Assembly (NCBI GenBank): GCA_030524425.1
Contig: JAUNGN010000005.1
Span: forward strand, 1-64,000
Direction of reading: 5' to 3'
Length of the DNA: 64,000 nt
Source: Clostridia bacterium
Lineage (GTDB): Bacteria; Bacillota; Clostridia; Lachnospirales; CAG-274
The notes beneath the pieces were generated by a model. The model made no database searches. It worked only from the letters and a program-made list of their open reading frames with translations, and was not told the origin of the DNA. The stretch's first letter is position 1, and each line of letters starts with the position of its first letter. Positions 25,516-35,291 of this stretch are shown one piece after another. The position numbers and the translations under genes were made by a program.

Positions 25516-26688
25516 ATGGATTTAAACAGATTATATTATAAGGATGCTTATATGAAGGAGTTTACTGCTAAGGTTGTAAGCTGTCAGGAGGATAAGAAGG
25601 GCTATGCGGTTGTTCTTGACAACACTGCCTTTTATCCTGAGGGAGGCGGTCAGCCCTGTGACCTTGGTACTCTTGGTGATGCAAATATAATTTATGTTGG
25701 TGAAAAGGGCGAAGAAGTTGTTCACTATGCGGACAAGGCTATTGAGGTTGGTTCTGAGGTTAAAGGAGTTATTGACTGGGAAAGACGTTTTGACCTTATG
25801 CAGCAGCATTCGGCAGAGCATATTGTAAGCGGTATGTTTCACGAAAAGTACGGCTATAACAATGTAGGATTTCATATGGGAAGTGATATGATTACCCTTG
25901 ATCTTGACGGTGAGCTTACATGGGAGCAGGTTCAGGAAATTGAGCTTAAAGCAAATAAATATGTATGGGCTAATGTTGAGTGCAGAATTTTTACGGCAAA
26001 GGGCGAGGAATTAAGGAACATTGAATACAGAAGCAAAAAGGAGCTTGAAGGTGATGTAAGGCTTGTAGAGTTTCCGGGTGCCGATATGTGTGCCTGCTGT
26101 GGTACTCACGTAAAATACAGCGGTGAGCTTGGTATTATTAAAATGTTTTCCTGTCAGGCTTATAAGGGCGGTGTAAGAATTGAAATGCTTTGCGGAAAGA
26201 GGGCATTTGACCATATTACTGCCGTTATGGAACAGAATAAGGAAATTTCAAATCTGCTTTCAGCTAAGGTTAAGGAAACAGCAAAGGCAGTTGACAGGCT
26301 TTTAAATGAAAATCAGTCCTTAAAGTCATCGGTAATTGAAATGCAGAAAGCAAGACTTGATGCAGTTGTTAAGGAGTATGCAGGAAAGGACAGTGTACTT
26401 TTATGCGAAAAGGGTCTTGACCCTAACGGTGTCAGAAATCTTGCAACATTACTCCTTGAAAATGGCTGTACAGGTAAAATCAGTGTATTTTCAGGTAATG
26501 ATGATGAGGGCTATAAGTATGCGGTTTGTGAAAAGGATGGGGATTTAAGACAGTTTGTAAAGGATATGAACTCTGCTTTAAATGGCAGAGGAGGAGGTAA
26601 GCCTTTTTTTGCACAGGGTTCGGTAAGCTGTAGTTGGAATGACATTGAGAAATTTTTCGGTGTATTGGGGGTAAACGATGAAAAGTAA
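25516..26688 (+). CDS. Alanyl-tRNA editing protein, AlaX-L type with DHHA1 domain
   Basis: Hydrolyses mischarged Ser- or Gly-tRNA-Ala in trans. The 390-residue protein matches the C-terminal half of AlaRS. An N-terminal glycine-rich segment (NTAFYPEGGGQPCD) leads into the editing zinc site, with HSAEH (H98 and H102) and CxxxH in CACCGTH. A coiled region (about 235-285, AKVKETAKAVDRLLNENQSL) follows, then a DHHA1 domain ending with GRGGGKPFFAQGS. All four zinc ligands are present. The long form with DHHA1 is common in Clostridia. It follows mtaB by 12 bases and overlaps a tiny membrane-protein gene by 11 bases, so it is in an operon. Confidence 0.93.
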   Translation: MDLNRLYYKDAYMKEFTAKVVSCQEDKKGYAVVLDNTAFYPEGGGQPCDLGTLGDANIIYVGEKGEEVVHYADKAIEVGSEVKGVIDWERRFDLMQQHSAEHIVSGMFHEKYGYNNVGFHMGSDMITLDLDGELTWEQVQEIELKANKYVWANVECRIFTAKGEELRNIEYRSKKELEGDVRLVEFPGADMCACCGTHVKYSGELGIIKMFSCQAYKGGVRIEMLCGKRAFDHITAVMEQNKEISNLLSAKVKETAKAVDRLLNENQSLKSSVIEMQKARLDAVVKEYAGKDSVLLCEKGLDPNGVRNLATLLLENGCTGKISVFSGNDDEGYKYAVCEKDGDLRQFVKDMNSALNGRGGGKPFFAQGSVSCSWNDIEKFFGVLGVNDEK

Positions 26689-26833
26689 AAATATTAAAGC
26701 TGCAGAGTGGATTTTGATTATTGCAATTATTTTGTTTATTGTTTTTACGGTTGTTACATATAGAAATTTAGGCCTGCTTCAGGAAGGAATGAGTAATTCG
26801 GACACTGAAACCACAACTGTTATGGGTGAATAA
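26678..26833 (+). CDS. 51-residue single-pass membrane protein
   Basis: The ATG at 26678 lies inside the end of the AlaX-like gene in another frame, behind GGGGGT (26668-26673). The protein is a short basic start (MKSKNIKAAEW), one long hydrophobic segment (about 12-29, ILIIAIILFIVFTVVT) and a polar, threonine-rich tail ending in VMGE. The stop at 26831-26833 almost touches the next start at 26835. The coupled position between two genes and the clear membrane segment support a real gene. No family is recognised and no function can be given. Confidence 0.6.
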   Translation: MKSKNIKAAEWILIIAIILFIVFTVVTYRNLGLLQEGMSNSDTETTTVMGE

Positions 26834-26834
26834 T

Positions 26835-27365
26835 ATGGAGGCTATAGAAGTAAGGGGCAGATATGTCAGAGAAATTAAGAAGCTTTATATATCTGCCTTT
26901 CCGAAGGTGGAAAGAAAGCCCTTTTGGCTTATGATGTTAAATCAGAAAAGAGGTAAAATGAAAATATTTTATCTCAGTGATAATAATGAATTTGCAGGAC
27001 TTGCTGTAATGGCAGAACATAATGACAGAGCATTACTTCTTTATTTTGCCATTGCTGAAAACAAGAGGGACTGCGGATATGGTTCAAAGGCGTTGAAAAT
27101 GCTTATGAAGCGTTACGAGAAGAAAAGATTTTATCTTGAAATTGAAAGCACAAAAAAAGAGTGTGAAAATAAGGAAATCCGTTTAAGACGTAAAAGTTTT
27201 TATATTAAAAACGGCATGGCTGAAACAGGATTAAATGTAAATCTTTTTGGAGTTGAAATGGAGGTATTAAGTAACGGAGCACTTTTGGGTTATGATGAGT
27301 ATATTGAGCCTTATGAAAAGAATTTTGGCAAGTGGATAAGGAGAAAAATAAGAGAAGTGAAATAG
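26835..27365 (+). CDS. GNAT family acetyltransferase
   Basis: A 176-residue cytosolic protein with the GNAT fold. The beta4 strand and pyrophosphate loop read LLYFAIAENKRDCGYGSKAL, with the R/Q-x-x-G-x-G/A pattern given as RDCGYGS, and the late helix has RKSFYIKNGMAETG in place of the usual YxFYxKxGF. The substrate (protein N-terminus, amine or antibiotic) cannot be told. I choose ATG 26835 (GGGTGA 5 bases upstream) over GTG 26826. It is part of the mtaB operon and is followed 101 bases later by a cysteine hydrolase gene. Confidence 0.82.
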   Translation: MEAIEVRGRYVREIKKLYISAFPKVERKPFWLMMLNQKRGKMKIFYLSDNNEFAGLAVMAEHNDRALLLYFAIAENKRDCGYGSKALKMLMKRYEKKRFYLEIESTKKECENKEIRLRRKSFYIKNGMAETGLNVNLFGVEMEVLSNGALLGYDEYIEPYEKNFGKWIRRKIREVK

Positions 27366-27466
27366 CCGGATCGGGTTATAAATTTTTAATATACTATATT
27401 TTTGTTAAAAAGCTGTCAGTATTGAACAATGATGATATTAATGAAACATTAAGGGTGGGGGTAATT

Positions 27467-27988
27467 ATGAGGAAAATACTTGTTGTAATAGATATGCAAA
27501 AGGATTTTATTGATGGTGCTTTGGGTACTGAAGAGGCTATAGGTATAGTTGATAATGTAGTTAATAAAATAAAATTATACCCTATTGAAAATGTGTATGC
27601 TACAAGGGATACTCATAATGAAAATTATATGAAAACAAATGAAGGCAGGCACTTGCCTGTTGTACATTGCGTCAAGAATACAGAGGGCTGGCGGATAAAT
27701 GAAAGGATAGCTGAGACTCTCGGAAATGCTAAGATTATTGACAAGCCGACATTTGGCTCTTTAGAGCTTGCTGAGATTCTTAAAGCTGAAAACGAAAGAG
27801 AAGAAATTGAAATTGAGCTTGTTGGACTTTGTACAGATATTTGCGTTGTAAGCAATGCTCTTCTTTTAAAGGCAAATATGCCTGAGATAAATATACGTGT
27901 TGACAGTAAGTGCTGTGCGGGAGTGACTCCTGAAAGTCACAATTCCGCTCTTGAAACTATGAAAATGTGTCAGATAGAAATTATTTAA
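27467..27988 (+). CDS. Isochorismatase/nicotinamidase-like cysteine hydrolase
   Basis: A 173-residue alpha/beta hydrolase of the PncA superfamily. The catalytic Asp is in VVIDMQKDFIDG (D9). The Lys is in the IIDKPTFGS segment, and the nucleophilic Cys is in VGLCTDICVVSNA. ATRDTHNENY provides the metal-binding Asp and His typical of nicotinamidases. It may recycle nicotinamide for NAD, but related hydrolases act on other amides. I start at the ATG behind GGTGGGGG (27454-27461); open frame extends upstream without a ribosome binding site. It ends at a bidirectional terminator. Confidence 0.85.
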   Translation: MRKILVVIDMQKDFIDGALGTEEAIGIVDNVVNKIKLYPIENVYATRDTHNENYMKTNEGRHLPVVHCVKNTEGWRINERIAETLGNAKIIDKPTFGSLELAEILKAENEREEIEIELVGLCTDICVVSNALLLKANMPEINIRVDSKCCAGVTPESHNSALETMKMCQIEII

Positions 27989-27996
27989 ATGAAAAG

Positions 27997-28027
27997 CAGG
28001 AGGTTTTTGAACACCTCCTGTTTTTGT
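27997..28027. terminator. Bidirectional terminator
   Basis: CAGGAGGT (27997-28004) pairs with ACCTCCTG (28013-28020), followed by TTTTTG; A-rich on the left. It lies between convergent genes. Confidence 0.8.
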
Positions 28028-30178
28028 TTATTTGGCTATATATTTAAGTATTGCTGTTACATCAAGGATATTATGTTTATTATCCATATTGCAGTCACCG
28101 GCAGTAAGCTGTTTTTCATCGGTCAATACGGAAATATTTGAAATATGTTTTAAAAGCAGAGCCGCATCTGCCTCATTTATTGTGCCGTTTAAGTCAACAT
28201 CACCTATTAATATTGAATCACCGTCAGGATATGTAACAGTAATTTCTGTTATCTTAATACCGCTTCCTTTTGAAAATACATAGTAGGTATCGGCATTTGT
28301 TATATTACAAATTAATGTATTTACATTTGATTCGGAGCCGCCTGCAGTTGCCTCTCCTGTTATGCTGTAGGAGCTGTCGGCATTTTCAACGGCAAGGGTT
28401 CTTGCAGATGAACTGTTATTAAAGAATTTAACAGTAAGTGTTGCAGAACCTGTTATATTTACTGCGATACTTCTTTGAGCAGTGTTACCTATACCCTTTA
28501 AATCAATATAGCCTGAAGTAACATTAACATTCTTGCCTGATGTTGCTTTAATAGTGAATGTTCCGTTTGCTGTTGTTTCATCTGCGCTCTTAGTGCCGCT
28601 TGAAAAATCAGCAGGAACAAGATTAGAGCTTTCACCGTTTCCTCCTATAGTTTCTCCTATATGAGATATGAAGCTTGTAGTCGTTTCAGTAGTAATTTCT
28701 GATTTAGTAGTGGTTTCGGAGGTTATTGATTCATTTGTGGTAGTTTCAGTTTCAGGCTCATTTCCCTTGTTATATTCAAGTATCTGACAATAAGCAAATA
28801 TAAGGGGAGCAACACCTTTAGCGTCGTTTGTTACTGTTTTTTCTGATACATAGTAATCATAGGAACCATCTCTTGAAGTATGTTTCGGACCAATGTCAGC
28901 AGAGCTTGATGTGGTGCCTGATGAAGGACCTGCAAGACCTGCTGTCTGACATATGTCATTAAGATTAACGGCACTTTGACTGCTGTCAGTATATACCAGT
29001 TTATTGTCACAAATACTCCTGAATACCTCAAGACCGCTGTTATAAAAGCTTATGTCTGCGGCACCTATGTTATAACCTTTCATAAGGGCATAGCTCATAG
29101 CTGCAGAACCGCTTGTTTCAATATAATTGTAGTTATCATTTGGGCGGTCAATAACCTGATACCAAAGCTTTGTATCATTGTCCTGATATTGTATAACCGA
29201 ATTCATTAAGTCAGTGTAAATATTGATAAGAGAATTTTTCTGTTCTGTCAAATCAATATTATATTTTTTTTCCGCTTTTTGCATAAGCTCAATGTTATCA
29301 ACAAGAGCCATAGCATACCAGCCCGTACCTCTTAACCAATAGCTTGCTGAATGTCCTGTTCCGGTTTCTGCCCAGCTCATTGCACTTGATGGATTATAAC
29401 TTCCGCTGCCGGTGTCAGCCTGTGCATCATATCCATGATAATAAAGTCCTGTTGTTTTGTTTCTGAGTTTATCATATACAGTCTGAATCTGATTTGCAGT
29501 ATGGTTTGCAGCTGTTACAAAATTATCAGCGTTATTATTTATTTCAAGCTCATATTCAAGCCAGAAAGGTGTTTCCATATATATACCGTCAAGCCATACC
29601 TGATATGGATAAGCGTTTTTATGCCAAAGATTACCCTCGGCAGTTATTTTGTTTGAAAGCATACTCTTTAGCACCTTTGTGTATAAAGTGTCACTTACGG
29701 CATTAGTGTATTTGGCTTCGTTTTCTGTTCCTGAAGCAATAAGCTCAATAAGAGCTTTGCCGCTGTTAAGATCATCAAGTGTATAGTTGGAAATTTTGAA
29801 ATTAGTTGGGACTATATAGCCTCTTGTTGAATTATTTGATGTACTTATAAAGGGTGACATATAGTTATCTGCAAAGATTTTGTAGCGTTCATCTCCCTTT
29901 ATATTGTAGAGCTGCATCATGGCAGATGCCATACAGCCGTTAATATATGACCATTTAAAAGCAGTTGTGCTTTCCATGTTCCATAGAGAACCGTTTTCGG
30001 GGCCGTCTTCCTGCAGCATTTGCTCAATTAAAAGCTCTGTTTTGCTGAAACGCAGACTGTCAGCTGATGTGTCAGTACTGTTGTTAAGGGTTGAAGCGGT
30101 ACAGGTTACGTTCATTATTATATTAAGCGATGTTAACATAATAACTGATGAAAGCAGCAGTGAAATTAGTCGTTTCAT
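28028..30178 (-). CDS. Secreted GH105 unsaturated rhamnogalacturonyl hydrolase with dockerin
   Basis: Removes the terminal unsaturated galacturonic acid from rhamnogalacturonan or pectin fragments made by lyases. The 716-residue protein has a signal peptide (about 1-29). A GH105 (alpha/alpha)6 barrel (about 40-460) carries the diagnostic QVWLDGIYMETPF (catalytic D197) and WLRGTGWYAMALVD (281-294). A Thr-rich linker leads to an unnamed beta module (about 520-655), and a type I-like dockerin ends the protein (657-716) with GDVDLNGTINEADAALLLK and GDCNMDNKHNILDV repeats. Ribosome binding site AAAAGGAGT. It complements the pectate lyase at 151-4095, which would create its substrates, and shares that protein's module type and dockerin. 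No scaffoldin is in the window. Confidence 0.9.
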   Translation of the reverse strand: MKRLISLLLSSVIMLTSLNIIMNVTCTASTLNNSTDTSADSLRFSKTELLIEQMLQEDGPENGSLWNMESTTAFKWSYINGCMASAMMQLYNIKGDERYKIFADNYMSPFISTSNNSTRGYIVPTNFKISNYTLDDLNSGKALIELIASGTENEAKYTNAVSDTLYTKVLKSMLSNKITAEGNLWHKNAYPYQVWLDGIYMETPFWLEYELEINNNADNFVTAANHTANQIQTVYDKLRNKTTGLYYHGYDAQADTGSGSYNPSSAMSWAETGTGHSASYWLRGTGWYAMALVDNIELMQKAEKKYNIDLTEQKNSLINIYTDLMNSVIQYQDNDTKLWYQVIDRPNDNYNYIETSGSAAMSYALMKGYNIGAADISFYNSGLEVFRSICDNKLVYTDSSQSAVNLNDICQTAGLAGPSSGTTSSSADIGPKHTSRDGSYDYYVSEKTVTNDAKGVAPLIFAYCQILEYNKGNEPETETTTNESITSETTTKSEITTETTTSFISHIGETIGGNGESSNLVPADFSSGTKSADETTANGTFTIKATSGKNVNVTSGYIDLKGIGNTAQRSIAVNITGSATLTVKFFNNSSSARTLAVENADSSYSITGEATAGGSESNVNTLICNITNADTYYVFSKGSGIKITEITVTYPDGDSILIGDVDLNGTINEADAALLLKHISNISVLTDEKQLTAGDCNMDNKHNILDVTAILKYIAK

Positions 30179-30272
30179 TATTGTACTCCTTTTATTGATA
30201 ATTTTATAAGATAATGATTTTATTATATCATATATTACAGGTTTTTGCCTGTATTTTTTAAATAATATACAA

Positions 30273-30302
30273 AAACTCCCTCATATCGGGAGTTTAATGC
30301 TT
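30273..30302 (-). terminator. Terminator of the minus-strand GNAT gene
   Basis: AAACTCCC (30273-30280) pairs with GGGAGTTT (30288-30295). Read on the minus strand it is followed by TTTTTG. It lies between the stop at 30303 and the GH105 promoter region. Confidence 0.75.
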
Positions 30303-31082
30303 TTATTTTATATATATTGCCTGTTTGCCTATTTCCTTAAAACCGACGGCAGTATATATGGAACTTGAGGCTGATTTATCGTAGCATACGGAGCAGGACT
30401 GACTTATTTTTAAAAGGGAGTTGCATATATAGCTTAAAAGTTTTGTAGCATACCCTTTGTTTCTTGATTCGGGCAGAGTAGCTATAGAACTTATAGTAGC
30501 CATTTTTCTGTTTGTTGAATTACATATAACAAGAGCAACTATTTTCCCCTTGTCAATTGCCATATAGGTATGACCGTAGTTTATAAACAGTCTTACAGCC
30601 TCATCATTCATAAAGCGTCTGAATTCGGAAATTCGATTAAAAAAAGCTATTATGTCATCCACATCTCTGTCCATTGCCTGTTCGATTATAATATCGGCAT
30701 AACTTACCGGTATATAGTCTTTTTTATTCAAAAGACACATATGAGTGCCGTATTTAGTAGTAAAATCAACATAATTCTCAAAATTTTTTACTAAGGATTC
30801 TTCTCCTTTAACAATAGAGAAGGGAATCTTATTGTCCTCTAAATAGTTTAAAATTTCTTTAGCCGGCATTGTATCTCTGTCTGAGTAAATCATTAGATTA
30901 TTTAAAAGAATTGCAAAAAGACCTGTAATGTTTCCTTTGTCGCTGCAGGAATAGATGGTTAAAAAACCGTTTTCATAACCATATTCCTGTATAATATCTA
31001 TCCAGAACTGTGCAAAAAGAGGCTTTCTGGTTAAATACTCGTCTATTATATTTTTATCCTTACCACTTAGCGGGGTAATCAA
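30303..31082 (-). CDS. GNAT family acetyltransferase with N-terminal extension
   Basis: A 259-residue protein. The C-terminal half (about 130-259) is a GNAT domain, with ATISSIATLPESRNKGYATKLLSYICN giving the V/I-x-T-x-P-x-x-R-x-x-G-x-A acetyl-CoA loop and SIYTAVGFKEIG the late motif. The N-terminal half (about 1-120) is a degenerate related fold common in Clostridial GNATs of this length. The TTG start at 31082 is chosen because GGAGGTGG ends 5 bases upstream; an upstream TTG at 31118 has no ribosome binding site. Single gene; substrate unknown. Confidence 0.82.
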   Translation of the reverse strand: MITPLSGKDKNIIDEYLTRKPLFAQFWIDIIQEYGYENGFLTIYSCSDKGNITGLFAILLNNLMIYSDRDTMPAKEILNYLEDNKIPFSIVKGEESLVKNFENYVDFTTKYGTHMCLLNKKDYIPVSYADIIIEQAMDRDVDDIIAFFNRISEFRRFMNDEAVRLFINYGHTYMAIDKGKIVALVICNSTNRKMATISSIATLPESRNKGYATKLLSYICNSLLKISQSCSVCYDKSASSSIYTAVGFKEIGKQAIYIK

Positions 31083-31331
31083 TGTGCCCACCTCCAATGA
31101 TTGACAAAAAAGTAACAAGCTGTGTTTATAGTATACTAAAATTAGCGGAACATTGCAACAATATATTTTAAAATAAAAGTAAATTCTTTATTAATTAGGT
31201 AAATCATATATTTAAATTTATTTTTTGAAGTTTAAAACTGTCTTCAATTCACAAAACTATTAAAAATTGTAAAATTTTACTTTAAAATGAATTTTATGCG
31301 GATTAAACTTGCAAAATTTATAAAAATTATA

Positions 31332-31360
31332 TTGAAATTTATTTTAAATATTGTTATACT
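31332..31360 (+). promoter_or_regulatory. Promoter of the hydratase gene
   Basis: TTGAAA (31332-31337), 17 bp, TATACT (31355-31360). The 250 bases to its left (31083-31331) are very AT-rich and hold nothing else I can identify. Confidence 0.65.
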
Positions 31361-31440
31361 ATAACTTATTAAAGAAAAATTTGAGCTTGCTCTCAATTTT
31401 ACAGATAATTTACTTAGGTATCAGCCAAAGCAGATATTGC
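31359..31440. repeat. Degenerate 85-bp palindromic element, copy 4, in a 5' leader
   Basis: ATAACTTATT, then TTTGAGCTTGCTCTCAATTTT, split here as TTTGAGCTTGC and TCTCAATTTT, then GATAATTTACTTAGG and TATCAGCC. The order and spacing follow copies 1-3 at 22.2-22.6 kb, with decay in the arms and GCGTCAGC changed to GTATCAGC. It starts at the transcription start region and so would be the first part of the hydratase mRNA. Confidence 0.55.
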
Positions 31441-31501
31441 AAAATACAGTAATTTGTCTTTATTAAAATTTAGATGATATTTTTTAAGGAGGTAACATTA
31501 A

Positions 31502-33796
31502 ATGGTAGAATTATTTAAAACCGGTGCTTACTATGTTAACGGTGAGCTTATACCTGATGACGGCAATGCGGAGTCAAAACTTTCTCATATGGGCATCACT
31601 GTTACTAAGGATGAGGCTGTTAAAAATACTATGGCTTACGGCATCCTTGAAGCACACAATACCAGCGGCAATATGGATAACTTAAAAATAAAGTTTGATT
31701 GTATGGCTAGCCATGATATTACTTATGTTGGTATTATTCAGACAGCAAGTGCTTCAGGTATGGAGAAGTTTCCGATTCCTTATGTACTTACTAATTGTCA
31801 TAATTCCCTTTGTGCCGTAGGCGGTACTATAAATGAAGATGACCATATGTTTGGACTTTCTGCGGCAAAGAAATACGGCGGTATTTATGTTCCTGCTCAT
31901 CAGGCAGTTATACATCAGTATATGAGAGAAATGATGTCAGGCTGCGGTAAAATGATTTTAGGCTCTGATTCCCATACACGTTACGGTGCTTTAGGTACTA
32001 TGGCTATCGGTGAGGGCGGCGGTGAGCTTGCCAAGCAGCTTTTATGCCAGACATATGATGTTGCAAGACCCGATGTTATTGGTATTTACCTTACAGGTAA
32101 GCCTGAGCCTTATGTTGGTCCTCAGGATATTGCCCTTGCCATTATAGGTGCTGTGTTTGAAAACGGCTATGTTAAGAATAAGGTAATGGAATTTATTGGT
32201 GACGGTATTGAAGGTCTTGGTGTTGAGTACAGAAACGGTATTGACGTTATGACAACTGAAACTACCTGCCTTTCTTCTGTATGGACAACCGATGACAAGG
32301 TTAAGGAATATTATGCGGCTCATGGCAGAGCTGAGGATTACAGGAAGCTTGAGCCAAAGAACGGTGCTTATTACAATGGTATTGTTTATGTGGATTTATC
32401 TAAGGTTAAGCCTATGATTGCAATGCCTTTCCACCCAAGCAATACATATACTATTGATGAATTAAATTCCAATTTAATGGATATACTTGATGAGGTTGAG
32501 AAGAAGGCTGTAAAGACTATTGACAATCCTGATATTAAGTTTGAGCTTAAGAGTAAAGTAAGAAACGGTAAGCTCTATGTTGACCAGGGTGTTATTGCAG
32601 GATGTGCCGGAGGTACCTATGATAATATCTGTGATGTGGCCGATATCCTTGATGGTCAGACCATTGGTGCTGATGATTTTGCTCTTAGTGTATATCCTTC
32701 AAGTCAGCCTACATTTATGAGCCTTGTTGAAAACGGTTCTATATTTAAGCTTATGCAGGCAGGTGCTACTGTTCGATCCGCTTTCTGCGGTCCGTGCTTT
32801 GGTGCAGGTGATGTTCCGGGCAATCAGGGCTTAAGTATCAGACACTCTACAAGAAACTTCCCTAACAGAGAAGGTTCTAAGCCGGGTAACGGTCAGATAG
32901 CAGGTGTTGCTCTTATGGATGCACGTTCTATTGCTGCAACTGCCGTTAATAAAGGATATTTGACTCCTGCTAATGAAATAGATGTTAATTTCTCTAAGCC
33001 TAAGTATTTCTTTAACAAGTCTGTTTATGATAACAGAGTTTATTTTGGCTATGGCAAGGCTGATACAAGTCTTGAGCTTAAGTATGGTCCTAATATTAAG
33101 CCTTGGCCTGAAATGAGTCCATTGACTGATAACTTATTATTAAAGGTTGCAAGTCTTATAACTGATCCTGTTACTACAACAGATGAGCTTATTCCTTCAG
33201 GTGAAACAAGCTCTTATCGTTCAAATCCTTTGGGACTTGCTGAGTTTACGCTTTCAAGAAAGGATCCTAATTATGTACCTGCTGCAAAGGCTGTTCAGGT
33301 GGCTGAAAAGGCAAGAATTAAGGGTCAATGTCCTGCAGAAGCTTTTGCGGAAATAGCCGAAATCACAGATACTATTAAGTCTAAGTTTGATATTAACAGA
33401 AACAATACAGGTGTGGGAAGCACAATTTTTGCAGTAAAGCCGGGTGACGGCTCTGCAAGAGAACAGGCTGCTTCATGTCAGAAGGTACTTGGAGGATGGG
33501 CTAATATTGCCAATGAATATGCCACCAAGAGGTATCGTTCTAACCTTATTAACTGGGGTATGCTTCCGTTCCTGCTTAATGGTGACCTTCCTTTTGAGAA
33601 CGGTGACTACATCTTTATACCTGATGTGGCAAAGGGCATTACAGAAAAGAAATCTGAATTTACTGCTTTTGTTGTAAAAAAGGGTGAAATGAAGGAATTT
33701 ACTCTTAAAATGGGTGATCTTACTGATGATGAGAGAAAGATTATTCTTGCAGGATGCTTAATTAATTACAATAAAAATCTTGCTAAAAATAAGTAA
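31502..33796 (+). CDS. Aconitase-family hydratase, YbhJ-like
   Basis: A 764-residue protein of the aconitase/isopropylmalate isomerase superfamily. It has the substrate- and cluster-loop motifs LTNCHNSLC near 97-103, [20 protein letters not shown] (about 158-177), and CGPCFGAGD near 430, so three cluster cysteines are present. The swivelling domain is C-terminal. Length and order match E. coli YbhJ (a putative hydratase of unknown substrate) more than AcnA or LeuCD. No citrate synthase or isocitrate dehydrogenase is nearby. Strong AAGGAGGTAAC ribosome binding site. A single gene with its own promoter, a leader carrying a palindromic repeat, and a terminator. Family firm, reaction unknown. Confidence 0.8.
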   Translation: MVELFKTGAYYVNGELIPDDGNAESKLSHMGITVTKDEAVKNTMAYGILEAHNTSGNMDNLKIKFDCMASHDITYVGIIQTASASGMEKFPIPYVLTNCHNSLCAVGGTINEDDHMFGLSAAKKYGGIYVPAHQAVIHQYMREMMSGCGKMILGSDSHTRYGALGTMAIGEGGGELAKQLLCQTYDVARPDVIGIYLTGKPEPYVGPQDIALAIIGAVFENGYVKNKVMEFIGDGIEGLGVEYRNGIDVMTTETTCLSSVWTTDDKVKEYYAAHGRAEDYRKLEPKNGAYYNGIVYVDLSKVKPMIAMPFHPSNTYTIDELNSNLMDILDEVEKKAVKTIDNPDIKFELKSKVRNGKLYVDQGVIAGCAGGTYDNICDVADILDGQTIGADDFALSVYPSSQPTFMSLVENGSIFKLMQAGATVRSAFCGPCFGAGDVPGNQGLSIRHSTRNFPNREGSKPGNGQIAGVALMDARSIAATAVNKGYLTPANEIDVNFSKPKYFFNKSVYDNRVYFGYGKADTSLELKYGPNIKPWPEMSPLTDNLLLKVASLITDPVTTTDELIPSGETSSYRSNPLGLAEFTLSRKDPNYVPAAKAVQVAEKARIKGQCPAEAFAEIAEITDTIKSKFDINRNNTGVGSTIFAVKPGDGSAREQAASCQKVLGGWANIANEYATKRYRSNLINWGMLPFLLNGDLPFENGDYIFIPDVAKGITEKKSEFTAFVVKKGEMKEFTLKMGDLTDDERKIILAGCLINYNKNLAKNK

Positions 33797-33814
33797 TTTT
33801 GTAATAATTTATCC

Positions 33815-33845
33815 AAGGAGGGAGCTAAAATCCCTCCTTTTTGCA
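33815..33845 (+). terminator. Terminator after the hydratase
   Basis: AAGGAGGGA (33815-33823) pairs perfectly with TCCCTCCTT (33831-33839), followed by TTT. Confidence 0.85.
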
Positions 33846-33960
33846 AAAGATGTAATTGTATAATAATTTATTAATAATATATGGTTGTTTTGCATAAATT
33901 ATGGGCATATTTATAGAAAAAAATTGTTAAAATAATAGAGTTCTAATAAATGGAATTTTA

Positions 33961-33969
33961 TGTTATAAT
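33961..33969 (+). promoter_or_regulatory. Extended -10 promoter of pgk
   Basis: TGTTATAAT: a TGN extension plus perfect TATAAT (33964-33969). The -35 (TTCTAA, 17 bp away) is poor, as expected for an extended -10. The leader is about 90 bases. Confidence 0.5.
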
Positions 33970-34066
33970 GTTACCAATGCTTGATATAACTTTCACAAAG
34001 TAAATTTTATGTTATGTCAATGTTTTGAAGATGTTTTATTTGAGCATTTGAAAGGAGAAACAAAAA

Positions 34067-35275
34067 ATGTTAAACAAGAAAACAGTTGATGATTTACAGG
34101 TTAAGGGTCAGAATGTCCTTGTAAGATGTGACTTTAATGTACCTTTACAGGATGGTGTTATTACTGATGAAAACAGAATCGTAGCTGCTTTACCTACTAT
34201 TCAGAAGTTAATTTCTGAGGGTGCAAAGGTTATTCTTTGTTCTCATTTAGGCAAGCCAAAGGAGCCTTCTGAAGAATTTTCTTTAGCTCCTGTTGCTAAG
34301 AGATTATCTGAAAAACTCGGCAAGGAGGTTGTATTTGCTGCTGATGACGAGGTTGTTGGTGCTAATGCAAAGGCTGCTGTTGCCAATATGAAGGACGGAG
34401 ATGTTGTTCTTCTTCAGAACACAAGATTCCGTAAGGAAGAAACTAAAAACGGTGAAGAATTCAGCAAGGATTTGGCATCTTTAGCTGATATTTATGTAAA
34501 TGATGCTTTTGGTTCTTCTCACAGAGCTCACTGTTCTACAGTTGGTGTAACTCAGTTTGTTAAGGAAGCCGCAGTGGGTTATCTTATGCAGAAAGAAATT
34601 GACTACCTTGGTAATGCAGTAAATAATCCTGTAAGACCTTTTGCTGCTATTTTAGGCGGTGCTAAGGTTAGTGACAAGATTAATGTAATTAACAATTTGC
34701 TTGACAAGGTAGATACACTTGTTATTGGCGGAGGTATGGCTTATACATTCTTTAAGGCTATGGGTTATAGCATCGGTAAGAGCTTACTTGAGGCTGACAA
34801 GATGGACTATGCTTTGGAAATGATTAAAAAGGCTGAGGAAAAGGGCGTTAAGCTTCTTCTCCCTGTTGATAATGTTGCAGCCAAGGAATTTGGTGCAGGC
34901 AAGCCTCACCACACAGTTGCAAGACCTGAAAATCCTGCAGACACATTTATTGCTGATGATGAGGAAGGATTTGATATCGGCGAAAAGACTATTCAGCTTT
35001 ATGCTGATGCATTAAAGGATGCAAAGACTGTTGTATGGAACGGACCTATGGGTGTGTTTGAAATTCCTGATTATGCTAAGGGTACTGAGGCTATTGCAGA
35101 AGTATTATCTAAGCTTGATGCAACTACTATTATCGGAGGCGGTGACAGTGCCGCTGCAGTTAACCAAATGGGCTTTGGTGATAAGATGAGTCATATTTCT
35201 ACAGGCGGCGGAGCTTCACTTGAGTTTTTAGAGGGTAAGGAGCTTCCGGGCGTTGTTGCTGCACAGGATAAATAA
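34067..35275 (+). CDS. pgk: Phosphoglycerate kinase
   Basis: Converts 1,3-bisphosphoglycerate and ADP to 3-phosphoglycerate and ATP in glycolysis. The 402-residue monomer shows VRCDFNVPL (substrate site), CSHLGKP, the basic patch in [33 protein letters not shown], and the nucleotide-binding [13 protein letters not shown] with [13 protein letters not shown] at the end. Strong GAAAGGAGAAAC ribosome binding site. It starts a glycolytic cluster with tpiA, gpmI and eno. gapA, often just upstream in Firmicutes, is absent here. Confidence 0.97.
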   Translation: MLNKKTVDDLQVKGQNVLVRCDFNVPLQDGVITDENRIVAALPTIQKLISEGAKVILCSHLGKPKEPSEEFSLAPVAKRLSEKLGKEVVFAADDEVVGANAKAAVANMKDGDVVLLQNTRFRKEETKNGEEFSKDLASLADIYVNDAFGSSHRAHCSTVGVTQFVKEAAVGYLMQKEIDYLGNAVNNPVRPFAAILGGAKVSDKINVINNLLDKVDTLVIGGGMAYTFFKAMGYSIGKSLLEADKMDYALEMIKKAEEKGVKLLLPVDNVAAKEFGAGKPHHTVARPENPADTFIADDEEGFDIGEKTIQLYADALKDAKTVVWNGPMGVFEIPDYAKGTEAIAEVLSKLDATTIIGGGDSAAAVNQMGFGDKMSHISTGGGASLEFLEGKELPGVVAAQDK

Positions 35276-35291
35276 TTTGTTATTTTTCAAA

